From Bacteroidota bacterium (GTDB lineage: Bacteria; Bacteroidota; Bacteroidia; Sphingobacteriales; Sphingobacteriaceae), in NCBI GenBank assembly GCA_013286235.1, contig JABDGE010000001.1, positions 23,683-87,682 of the forward strand: DNA of 64,000 nucleotides, read 5' to 3'. Shown in pieces: positions 53,657-62,714 of this stretch (the first letter of the stretch is position 1; every line of letters starts with the position of its first letter). The position numbers and the translations under genes were made by a program. The notes under the pieces were generated by a model. The model was given only the letters and a program-made list of their open reading frames with translations, was not told where the DNA came from and ran no database searches.

Positions 53657-56600
53657 CTAATAAATAATACTCACCCACCCACTCAACTTTTGCGTATTAT
53701 TTTTCGCCGTTATAACATAGTAATAAACACCCTGCGGCAATTTCTTCCCGTCATATTCGCCATTCCAGGGGACAGGATAGCCAACGCTTTGATAAATTTG
53801 CTTTCCCCAGCGGGTGAAAACCTGTACGGTTGCGGTTGCGTCCAGGCCTTCAACAACCCAGGTATCATTAACGCCATCGCCGTTTGGCGTGAACGTATTG
53901 GGGATGTACACCGCGGCGCAAACATCAGCCACTTTTATTTGCTGGGTAGCCTGGCAGCCGTCGGCGCCCGTAATGGTTAAGCTCACGGTGCCGGGCTGGG
54001 TTACCGTGTAGGTTTGGCCGCCGGTTTGGCCATTCCAGCTATAGGCTGCAAAACCGGCAGGGGCCGTAAGGGTAACAGGCTGCCTTTTATATTCGCATAT
54101 CGAGGTATCGCTCACCGTAAAAACCGGGCTGGCCAAAAATGTTACCGTAATGCTGGTATCAGCCTGGCAGCCTGCGGCGGATGTGACGGTTACTTTATAG
54201 GCGCCCGATTGTGTTACTTTTATCGAACCGGAAGTTTCGCCGGTGGACCATAGCAGGCTCCCGCTGTTAAAGCTGGCTACCAATTCAACCGTTTGACCAT
54301 CGCAAAAAGAATTCTCCGGGATCGCGGCTATTGATACCGTCGGCGCAGGATTGATCGTAATTACCTGGGTGGCTGATTTCTCGGAGCAGGCGCTGCCGTC
54401 TGATGACTGAACGTTGCTTACTACTTCAACGGAATAACTGCCAGAAACATTGGTGATAATGGATGTTTGATTGGTGTTTGCCGTGAGCAGGGTACTACCC
54501 TGGTACCAGTTGATGGTATACGAAGGATCAACGGGTACATTTTCTGTCAGGACCGCATTTTCTCCGGAGCAATAAACGGCCTTATCGGCTGTGATCGAGG
54601 GGCTGGGCAGATTGATTACCGTGATTTGGACTGAGTTAGATGAAACCCAGGCGCCTGGACAGTTGCTTGCTTGCACGTAATAGGTGCCGTTTTGTTCAGC
54701 GGTGAAAGTAGCGGTGGTATCGCCGTTCAATACGCCGTTGGTGTACCATCGGAAGTGCTCGCCGGCGGGCCCTTGCACCTGGAAGGATACCGGTCCGCAT
54801 GAAGTGTAAGTAGGCGGAGGCTGTGATTGAAAAACCGGACCCGGCACAAAAGTCAGGTCAAATGGCGCGGATGTTTGCGTGCAGCCTGCCAGGTGGCTGG
54901 TAACCATAACGGTATAGGTTCCGGCAGTCAGGGTCTTAAGGGTCGGCAGCCCGTTACCGGCAACAACGAGGGTATCATTTCGGAACCAACTGATGGTGTA
55001 TGATGTATCCGCGGGAATGTTGGCCGAGAGCGTTGCTGTATCTTCCGCGCAGTAGCTGGGCTGTCCGGGCGTTATATTTGGTGTTGGCAGCGTGATCATA
55101 TCAACCCGGACGGTAGAAGATGGCACCCAACTGTTGGTACATGCGCTTACCTCCACATAATACTGGCCCGACTGGGTGGCGATGAAGGTGGAGGTGGTAT
55201 CGCCGTTCAGGGCGCCGTTGGTGTACCATCGGTAGTGGTAAGCAGAATTATACGTTACGTTAAGTGTGTATGGACTCGTACCGCATTGCGCGACGACGGG
55301 CGGATAGTTAAAACTAAAAACGGGGCTCGAGACCGAATTTACCCGGAGTTTATTGGTGCGTATGTGCACATTTTCGCAGGGATCGAAGATAATCACGTAA
55401 TATTCGCCGGGGCTGTTAATTACAAGGCTGTCCTGCGTTGCGCCAACTATATCCTGCCCATTTTTTTCCCACTGGAAACTGTTGTTGTTTACATCATAAG
55501 AATTTATTCGCGGGGTTATGGACGAGCCCTGGCAAAGGCCGACATTTGTTACTGAATCGAAAATAGGGTTGCCAGTCTGTAACACATTTGCCGTAGTCGT
55601 GTCGCTTAAGTATGCACCGTAGTCCGGCGCGAGCAAGTAAACCCCATCGGAAGTTGCCAGCCAAACGCCGTTTTCGCAGCCGGATGATATATTGAAGGCA
55701 CTGGTCGCTGTCGCATTTACGCAAACATCGTACACCGGTAAATTGCCCAATGCGCTAAAATAGGTTAAGGAAAAGCTGGATATTAGCCCACCCAAACTCA
55801 GGTTTGCAAACAGCGAGTTGCTGAAATAAAAGCCCTGGTCGGTACCGATTAATAAATTATCTTTTGCCAGGTACGGGTTCGTGGGGCCTGGCAAACTGGC
55901 AAGTCCCAGGATATCGGTTACTTTGTTAACGTTTATACCATTCAAATATTGGTAGGCGGTGGAGGGGTCGCCGAGATTCTGTTCGTCCAACCATTCCTGC
56001 CATAGGCCGTTTTTATTCCCCCAAAAGAAACTTGCCTGAAAAATATTCGGATTTGCCACTCCAATCGGCACATAATAGGCGGTATTAACCTGGCTGCCGC
56101 TTTTAACATAGCCGACGATATCGTGATCGTATCCACCATAACCAATTTCGGTAAAAACCGTTGGATAATAAGACGGATCATCATTGTAATCCCCGGTTAA
56201 CAATTCACTCCGGTAAGTTTCGGTAAACACCTCCGCAGGTCCCGCCAGGTACGAGGTGAATTTATTGTATGCCAAGCTATTACTAACCACATTGTAGCTT
56301 CCCAACCCATGCGTGGTGGCAATATGCAGGGTTAAGGGTGAATAAAACCCGTTCTCATCAGCCATCCCCAGCGACGTGACCGTATCGGCCAGCCCCACCG
56401 CGGCATTTATGTCGCTTAATGCGCCCTGGTTATATTCTATAACGTCGGGAGAATTGGCTGCAACAAAAACCGTGTCCTGGCTGCGCCCCGCTATGTCGAT
56501 AAATTGCAAATTATTATAAGCGGAAAATGAAGCTGTATAATTGTCGACAGCCAAAGTGAGGCTATTGATACGGTACACCCCGTTATTTTGGGCCAGCACC

Positions 56601-56752
56601 CAAACGTAAGGATCGTAATAATCGCGTTTTACCTTTAGTATTTTTGTACCGGGCAGCAGGTGGGACGTGATACTGAAAGTAACATCCTGCTGGCTATACG
56701 CCACAGTCGCAATCGACAAGAAAAATAAAATGAATAGTTTACGCAACAACAT
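53657..56752 (-). CDS. large secreted protein with Ig-like repeats and gliding-motility-type (T9SS type B) C-terminal domain
   Basis: Signal peptide; C-terminus VYIPNTFTPNGDGVNDTWVVEGL...VQVFTRWGKQIYQS...WNGEYDGKKLPQGVYYYVI. Confidence 0.92.
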   Translation of the reverse strand: MLLRKLFILFFLSIATVAYSQQDVTFSITSHLLPGTKILKVKRDYYDPYVWVLAQNNGVYRINSLTLAVDNYTASFSAYNNLQFIDIAGRSQDTVFVAANSPDVIEYNQGALSDINAAVGLADTVTSLGMADENGFYSPLTLHIATTHGLGSYNVVSNSLAYNKFTSYLAGPAEVFTETYRSELLTGDYNDDPSYYPTVFTEIGYGGYDHDIVGYVKSGSQVNTAYYVPIGVANPNIFQASFFWGNKNGLWQEWLDEQNLGDPSTAYQYLNGINVNKVTDILGLASLPGPTNPYLAKDNLLIGTDQGFYFSNSLFANLSLGGLISSFSLTYFSALGNLPVYDVCVNATATSAFNISSGCENGVWLATSDGVYLLAPDYGAYLSDTTTANVLQTGNPIFDSVTNVGLCQGSSITPRINSYDVNNNSFQWEKNGQDIVGATQDSLVINSPGEYYVIIFDPCENVHIRTNKLRVNSVSSPVFSFNYPPVVAQCGTSPYTLNVTYNSAYHYRWYTNGALNGDTTSTFIATQSGQYYVEVSACTNSWVPSSTVRVDMITLPTPNITPGQPSYCAEDTATLSANIPADTSYTISWFRNDTLVVAGNGLPTLKTLTAGTYTVMVTSHLAGCTQTSAPFDLTFVPGPVFQSQPPPTYTSCGPVSFQVQGPAGEHFRWYTNGVLNGDTTATFTAEQNGTYYVQASNCPGAWVSSNSVQITVINLPSPSITADKAVYCSGENAVLTENVPVDPSYTINWYQGSTLLTANTNQTSIITNVSGSYSVEVVSNVQSSDGSACSEKSATQVITINPAPTVSIAAIPENSFCDGQTVELVASFNSGSLLWSTGETSGSIKVTQSGAYKVTVTSAAGCQADTSITVTFLASPVFTVSDTSICEYKRQPVTLTAPAGFAAYSWNGQTGGQTYTVTQPGTVSLTITGADGCQATQQIKVADVCAAVYIPNTFTPNGDGVNDTWVVEGLDATATVQVFTRWGKQIYQSVGYPVPWNGEYDGKKLPQGVYYYVITAKNNTQKLSGWVSIIY

Positions 56753-56856
56753 GCCAATGGCGAACGGGGCCGTCCGAAGATAGAAATTAATCTAAATTAT
56801 TATGGCGGGCAGTGTAAATTTAACGGATTGATTTTTGTCAGCACCCGTTTTTACAC

Positions 56857-57149
56857 CCCCATTCAGGCGCGGGAATGAGGAGTAAAGGCCAAATGCGGCG
56901 GCTGCTCGTGCCCCGTCGACATGCATTGAGCCGCGAACGCCCCCGCTGGCAGGTAGCAAACTATGCAATCAGTGCACCATCGATTCAACCAAATTTATCC
57001 CCTGGCACGTCCACCTCCATTTCTCTGCGCAACTCGCACCTGAATGACAGGCAGCTTTGCATCCGAAGCACAGGACAGGAATAACTTGTTCTCGGGCACG
57101 AGAAGCCAGCGCTTTTGGCTTTTGCCCGACATTCTCGCGCTTGAGGAGG
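56857..57149. mobile_element. putative small element with ~55-bp imperfect terminal inverted repeats, copy 1
   Basis: Left end CCCCATTCAGGCGCGGGAATGAGGAGTAAAGGCCAAATGCGGCGGCTGCTCGTGCC; right end GGCACGAGAAGCCAGCGCTTTTGGCTTTTGCCCGACATTCTCGCGCTTGAGG is its imperfect reverse complement. Confidence 0.6.
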
Positions 57150-57214
57150 ATAAAAATTAATCCTCCGACAACTAAATTGTTCATGGGATGTTTTTATCAA
57201 ATCTCCATATTTTC

Positions 57215-57268
57215 GTGTGATTGGTGTGTGTTTTTCGTGTGATTGGTGTGTGTTTTTCGTGTGATTTT
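57215..57268. repeat. tandem repeat TTTTTCGTGTGATTGGTGTGTG
   Basis: ~22-nt unit, about 2.5 copies. Confidence 0.8.
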
Positions 57269-57937
57269 TTTTGGGATTTCACATTTGGTTGTTTTTTTCA
57301 GCGGCGTTCATGAGTTGCTGCGCTTAGTTTCACCGATTTTTTATTGCGGGGTTAATGCTGGGTTAATGCTGCCTTTTTTGCTGAATTTATAGTCATTATC
57401 GCCGGGTGATGCGAAGTTAATGCTACTTTTTTTGCGGGGTTATTGCCTCCTGCATCTTGTCGATAAATGCGGGACATGCTGACAAAACCAAGCAAGCCTG
57501 GCAGTTGCATTTTCACATAAGTAACCGGTTTACAGGTTGGTGGTGGTAACACTATGGATGTTCGTAACGTTTCTAAGCATTCACACGAACGTGTTAATCG
57601 ACCTGGTTTGGCGGCGAAACCCCTCCCCGCCACTTCACAGCCAGCCGCACCCCTCCCGAGGGAGGGAGCTTTCGCTATTGTGTATTTCTTCCGGACTTCC
57701 GTGGTGATAACACGAACGATGTCCGATTATTGGTGGCAACACCAATACCTGCGGAAATTAGGTTATTGTCAAAGAACGGTATTGAAAACGGGTCGCGCGT
57801 TTTCTGATTAATTATCCGGGCCCCCGGTTCAGGAAGCTATCGGGATTGCAGCTTACCTTTTGGTTCACTTCTTTTTATCCCGGGAATCCGGCGTAAATAT
57901 GTTTTGTTTTTATGGCGAAATCAAATTGGGATTTACC

Positions 57938-57960
57938 AAGTATACACCAGGTGTATACTT
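57938..57960. repeat. perfect palindrome with nearby extra half-site
   Basis: AAGTATACACC-A-GGTGTATACTT; further TGTGTATACT at 57972-57981. Confidence 0.75.
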
Positions 57961-58011
57961 AGCTGACACTATGTGTATACTCCCTAAAATTTAATAACCT
58001 GTGGGCCTGTG

Positions 58012-58078
58012 AGATATTTGATTTTAGATATGAGATTTGAGATATGAGATTTGAGATTTGAGGTATGAGATATGAGAG
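58012..58078. repeat. degenerate short-unit array (GAGATATGAGATTT)
   Basis: GAGATATTTGATTTTAGATATGAGATTTGAGATATGAGATTTGAGATTTGAGGTATGAGATATGAGAG. Confidence 0.9.
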
Positions 58079-58285
58079 GGTTCAAAGGTGATGATTCATG
58101 GCGGGAGAAGGAATGAATTTATTACAGTTGCCTGTCAGTGCGGCATGGCGGGCGATGTCTGAACAAAGATTTTTAGGATGTAAGGATTTTAAGATCAGTT
58201 TGGCCAGGAGTGGTTAATCGTTGGCTCGACGCAGATCGTTAAAGTACAAGCCAAATGTCCAGGATTTTGCTCATTTTATCTGGAG

Positions 58286-58399
58286 AAAATTAATGGCGTG
58301 GCGGGTGTGCATGCGAAGCACAGGACAGAAATAATTCGTCATTGTCACGAGAACCCCGCCTCTTTTGGCCTTTGCCCGGATTGTCGCGCCTGAATGGGG
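58286..58399. repeat. single-ended copy of the small element's end repeat (copy 3)
   Basis: AAAATTAATGGCGTGGCGGGTGTGCATGCGAAGCACAGGACAGAAATAA...CACGAGAACCCCGCCTCTTTTGGCCTTTGCCCGGATTGTCGCGCCTGAATGGGG. Confidence 0.55.
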
Positions 58400-58460
58400 C
58401 TCGAGGCGGATCGGAAAGCACAGCCGTCATGTGCCCACTTTGTATTCATATCTATGCCTA

Positions 58461-58573
58461 AAAATAAATGGCGTGTCGGCTGTGCATGCTAGGCGCGGGG
58501 CAGAAATAACTTGTCCCCTGGCACGAGCAGCCCACCTCTTTTTCCCTACGCGGATACTCACACCTGAATGGGG
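58461..58573. repeat. single-ended copy of the small element's end repeat (copy 4)
   Basis: Same order as copy 3 with ~175-bp offset; ends CACCTGAATGGGG. Confidence 0.55.
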
Positions 58574-58642
58574 ATAAAAGAGAACCGACAACCAATACTG
58601 GGCGGTTACCATTAACATAGTATCAATATTTTTATATTTCTG

Positions 58643-59269
58643 CTATTTATCGGATACTTTTAGCAAGCGGTATTTTTGGAGTTTTCCCGATTTGCCTCTC
58701 GGTGCAATTTCATTTCCATCAACATTCCAGGCTTCATTCTCAAATACGCGGTGCGTCTCAAATAATACATGAAAAACATTTGACCGGGTGCCCTCTATAG
58801 TGTATATTGGCGAGGTGGTTCCTCCCGCATCTACGATATAGAATGCTTTAGCAATATGTTCAAGCTTTGAGAATAACCACTGATATCGCAACGCGATCGT
58901 GTCGTTAGAGGCTGTAGTATAATATAGGGAGTAACTTATAGGCTCTTTTTGTTTATTGCAAACAAAAACCAATGGGCTTTTTGTTTTTTTTTGAAAAGAC
59001 TCGTAGACAATTATTCTGTCTCGTTGAGGGTAGCTGTCTAAGATTATAGTGCCGTCCCGCAACTGCCAGTTGCCTGTCACATTCGCCTTCGTAAATTCAT
59101 CGCCGCTGGTATATGAAAATTGTCCATTGCGCTTCAATATTATGGACTCAAAATAAAATCCACTTCTATAAATATATTCGCCTGAACAGTCCCTAACTTG
59201 ACAATATCCTGTATCAATGATATTTAATATCATTTGAATACTTCCCATAGCAATAAGTAAGATTCTCAT
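58643..59269 (-). CDS. exported protein, possible immunity partner of the adjacent RHS tip
   Basis: Start refined to MRILLIAMGSIQMILNIIDTGYCQ (signal-like); ATG 2 nt after the RHS stop codon. Confidence 0.6.
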   Translation of the reverse strand: MRILLIAMGSIQMILNIIDTGYCQVRDCSGEYIYRSGFYFESIILKRNGQFSYTSGDEFTKANVTGNWQLRDGTIILDSYPQRDRIIVYESFQKKTKSPLVFVCNKQKEPISYSLYYTTASNDTIALRYQWLFSKLEHIAKAFYIVDAGGTTSPIYTIEGTRSNVFHVLFETHRVFENEAWNVDGNEIAPRGKSGKLQKYRLLKVSDK

Positions 59270-59271
59270 GT

Positions 59272-60905
59272 TTATTGACTTTGTTTCACTCCCTTTGCGT
59301 AATCCTTTTCCCAACCTTTATACGCTTCATGCACCTTTTGGCCATTACGACCTGCTTCTATAGTCTTTTGTCTTAGTGCTTTACCTGCAGGTGAATTTAT
59401 ATCAATTGCACCCGGTGGCAGATCTTGATAAGCCGGTGGATTAACAGAGAGTCCTTTCGCTCTAATATCGGCGTCGGTATAAGGGTGTACTTTGCCATTA
59501 AAGTAGTTTGAGGCATTATCCAGCATACTTTGCCTATTGTAAGCTGCAGTTTCATCACCTATGTCATCTAACGCCCCGGGGCTGTTATCATCTCTGAGCG
59601 AGACTTGTCCCTTCTCGTATTGATACGCATGTTTAAACTCATGGCCAGACAATCCCAGATGCATTCCCGCTACAATAAAAATTGTCACTTCTTTTGTATT
59701 AAAATTATAGCCCAATCCACCTTCAGATGTAGGGCCGACGTCTGGAGCTTTTTGGACGTTATAGACAACATCTGAATTACTCAGGCTTTTCAACTCGTCA
59801 AGAATATCACCCAAACCTTCGGAGAATTTTTGAAAAGCTGCTTTCTGATCATCACTCAAGTTCATATTTGCTAATATGTTGTCAACCGTCGATTTGTTTG
59901 TATTTACGTCTTGTTCGTACTGCGCCTCTAAACCAAACGGATCAACAAATGTCATTCCACTCGGATCAATAAAACGAATTGGGTTATCTGCGGCATAAGA
60001 ATATTCTGAAATTGGAAAATAATTTTCCGCCAGCGGATCTACCGTCGTCCACCTCGGCACCACCGGGTCATAGAACCTTGCGCCATAATCGTATAACCCC
60101 AGCGACGTCTGCCATTCTTTTTTATTGTAAAGGTAATAGTTTTGAGGGTTTCCGACAGGTGGCGTTGAAATATCCATACCAAAGGGCATGTAATCGTCCT
60201 GCTGCTGTACCCTTGCAACGCCGGTTTCGGTATCGAAGGTTATGCGCGTATCGCCCAGGTGGTCGGCGAGATTGTACTCGTAATTATACGTGGAACCGGT
60301 CGGCAATATCCTGCCTTCCTCTGTTTGTATAAAGGTGATGGTTTCCGCGCCCGCGCTGCCATCGTACTCAATGCCATCAATATAATCCGTATAGGTTGTG
60401 GCGCTACCCACAGTAACCGCTCTTCGCAGCTTTTCGCCATCCGCACTATATGTGTATGTAACTCCCTTTGCTGAAATAGCCTGGGGAAGGTTCAGGATAT
60501 TGTAAGTAATGCCGGTTGAGCCGGTCATTCCCTTGCTGTTATCGGTAACCATATTGCCGTTGGCATCGTACGCGTAAGTAAAGGTACCCGATGGATATCC
60601 ATTAGGAGCGGTATTGCCCGAGACATCGGTAGCGCTTTGCAATTGATCGGTATAGTTGCCGCTATTGGTATAGTTAAAAGACAGGCTGTCGATAAGGGTG
60701 CCGCTGAATATGCGCGACAGGGTAGCAATATTACCGGCCGCGTCATAACTGATCCCGCGCTCGATGTTGACCCCTCCAGGCGTGACGCCGGAAAGCAGCC
60801 TGTTGAGCGGATCGTACTGGTAAACAAAGTTGCTGTAGGTGGTAGCTGTGTTGCTCTCCCAGCTTTGAACAGCGATATTGCCGTTATACTGCGGGGTGGG
60901 TGCGC
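59272..60905 (-). pseudogene. 5'-truncated RHS repeat/core fragment with a HExxH-containing C-terminal tip
   Basis: RHS core (DHLGDTRITFD, YLYNKKEWQTSLGLYDYGARFYDP, NPIRFIDPSGM) then a tip with GHEFKHAYQYEKG; RHS frame remains open upstream of tracked ATG (QYNGNIAVQSWES...) to ~60905 with no start found. Confidence 0.75.
60061..60518. repeat. RHS core DNA repeat, copy A (matches 63543-64000)
   Basis: Near-identical at constant offset 3482; the few mismatches seen lie in the first ~110 bp. Confidence 0.93.
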
Positions 60906-60910
60906 ATTTA

Positions 60911-61341
60911 CTAGAAGCTGTAAAAAACTGGCTCTTGCTGCGGCGGGATAACGATAGCTGTACTAAGATTAGGCATTACCGTTCGTATTGCTGACATGTT
61001 TTTATTGGAAGTATCCATAAACAACCAATACTTTCCGCCGTCCCCCGATATGCCAATCAACGTTGAAGTAGCAACGGCTCTACCATTTGCAAGCTTAATC
61101 GTTGTATGCTGCTGCAAAGTACACTGCAGTTCGTTGTGGCTTGTTACGATCTTTGAAGGGCTGTCAACGTTGATGCTTGCAAAAGACATTCCTTTAGTTT
61201 TCATATCACTGACTGTTTGAACAAGAGTCGCTTTCCCGGCATGATCGAAATGCCCCATCCCGTTGATGTCAATATTTTTGACCGGATTATTCTGCACGTA
61301 GCTATAAGGTGACCATTGCTCATAATCCTCAGCCCATGAGA
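60911..61341 (-). pseudogene. displaced RHS C-terminal tip (WAEDYEQWSPYSYVQNNPVKNIDINGM + ~110-aa domain)
   Basis: Frame reads ...ADIFSWAEDYEQWSPYSYVQNNPVKNIDINGMGHFDHAGKATL... after an in-frame TGA; the long upstream RHS core is absent. Confidence 0.7.
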
Positions 61342-61363
61342 AAATATCGGCTGTTCACCACCA

Positions 61364-61687
61364 TCATGACTGTGAAATGAATTTCATCAGGCATTCGTTA
61401 ATATCTTTAGGAATTGCAATACTGTTATTTTCTACAATTTGCTCGTTCATAAAGAAATATTTTTCTCTGGATAACTTTAATTGGATTCCAATTGACTCGA
61501 TAAGGCTATAAGTTTTAGTGTCAATCTTAATTTCATATTCATACATCTGAGTAATTAATGTGTCAAAGCTTAGTTCAAATTCATTATAGTGAATAAATTC
61601 TCTAGCGTGACATACGTCCTCTTTTCTGGCCTGGTATACTTCGGCAAGGTCGCATAGTAGATTTAACTTTTTTTCAATATTTTTCAT
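61364..61687 (-). CDS. MafI-like immunity protein candidate
   Basis: 107 aa MKNIEKKLNLLCDLAEVYQARKED...; start overlaps the stop of an upstream toxin remnant (ATGA). Confidence 0.5.
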   Translation of the reverse strand: MKNIEKKLNLLCDLAEVYQARKEDVCHAREFIHYNEFELSFDTLITQMYEYEIKIDTKTYSLIESIGIQLKLSREKYFFMNEQIVENNSIAIPKDINECLMKFISQS

Positions 61688-61797
61688 TTTATGGGAAAAG
61701 CTGTAATTATTGCATTCGCTGTAGCTACCACACGGATTTTGACGCCCTCATATACACCTTCAATTATATATCTTACAGGTTGTCCGCTTTTTGTCCC
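61684..61797 (-). pseudogene. toxin C-terminal remnant
   Basis: Frame reads GTKSGQPVRYIIEGVYEGVKIRVVATANAIITAFPIK*; its TGA overlaps the immunity ATG. Confidence 0.6.
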
Positions 61798-62118
61798 CCA
61801 TTCAGGCGCGAGAATGAGGAGTAAAGGCCAAATGCGGCTGCTTCTCGTGCCCCGTCGACAGGTAATAAACTGTGAACGCCCCCGCTGATAGGTAATGAAC
61901 TATCAGTCCCTGTATCATCGGGTCAGCCAAAATTACGTCAATTAACCTCGGCAAACCGAAGTAATTTTTTGCGCTGCTGTATAAAATAGCATTTCGGATA
62001 CTGCAAAAGTACTGCAATTTGAAATGGTTTTTCCTCGAAGCACGACGGGCTATCTGTCCCAGAGCACGAGAAGCCAGCGCTTTTCGCCTTTGCCCGACAT
62101 TCTCGCGCTTGAATGGGG
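61796..62118. mobile_element. putative small element with ~55-bp imperfect terminal inverted repeats, copy 2
   Basis: Left end CCCCATTCAGGCGCGAGAATGAGGAGTAAAGGCC...CTCGTGCC; right end GCACGAGAAGCCAGCGCTTTTCGCCTTTGCCCGACATTCTCGCGCTTGAATGGGG. Confidence 0.65.
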
Positions 62119-62326
62119 ACCCGGAAGGTACGCTAAACGTGGGCGTCATAGCAATGCTGCCGGTCGCCATAAAGGTGTTTGTTCCGCTGTAGGTGGTATT
62201 CAGGCTGACCGTGGCCGGAACTGTGCCCGTAGCAACCTGGCCGAGATTTTTTTGGATGACCTGGCCTATTTCATTATAACTGTAGGCAGCGACTACACTT
62301 GCCGTTGTATTGCTGGCTGATGGCCG
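62119..62326 (-). pseudogene. RHS-type repeat fragment
   Basis: Frame reads TASVVAAYSYNEIGQVIQKNLGQVATGTVPATVSLNTTYSGTNTFMATGSIAMTPTFSVPSG, then enters the small element. Confidence 0.65.
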
Positions 62327-62704
62327 TTACCCTTTTATCCATTTGATGTGACTTAAATCAGGAGGACCACTACTTTCGTCTAAAGTATCCAATGACTCCT
62401 TTGCATACTTACGAATTTCACCCCATCTTACATTGGTCCTTAATGCATCAGTTGTACATAAACTTTCATCTTTGGATGTTAAATTTATCCAGGTAAATAA
62501 TTTAATTAAAGACGCTGTAGCTTCTTTCGAAACATAATTATTTATTATTAATTCCGGGAGTAAATAAAAAGCTTCTTCATAAGTATTTACTACTTCGTCT
62601 ACAATATTCACGTAGCTTGGCATATTCGAAATCTGCATACTATAAGGAGCTGCTGCAAGTTTTATACTTTCAATCAATGCACGATATTGTTCTTCTAAAT
62701 TCAT
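62327..62704 (-). CDS. putative immunity protein of the RHS toxin
   Basis: 125 aa, starts 10 nt after the RHS ORF stop. Confidence 0.5.
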   Translation of the reverse strand: MNLEEQYRALIESIKLAAAPYSMQISNMPSYVNIVDEVVNTYEEAFYLLPELIINNYVSKEATASLIKLFTWINLTSKDESLCTTDALRTNVRWGEIRKYAKESLDTLDESSGPPDLSHIKWIKG

Positions 62705-62714
62705 ATACTATGGA

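Noticed and set aside
53417-53980. 187-aa and 139-aa ORFs made of DFRTSGLPDF-type repeats
   Set aside because: They are translations of the GGACTTCC word array plus antisense of the real gene at 53657; the array is non-coding.
60911-61297. Independent gene starting MQNNPVKNIDINGM
   Set aside because: The frame extends upstream as WAEDYEQWSPYSYV, a typical RHS core end, so the ATG is not a real gene start.
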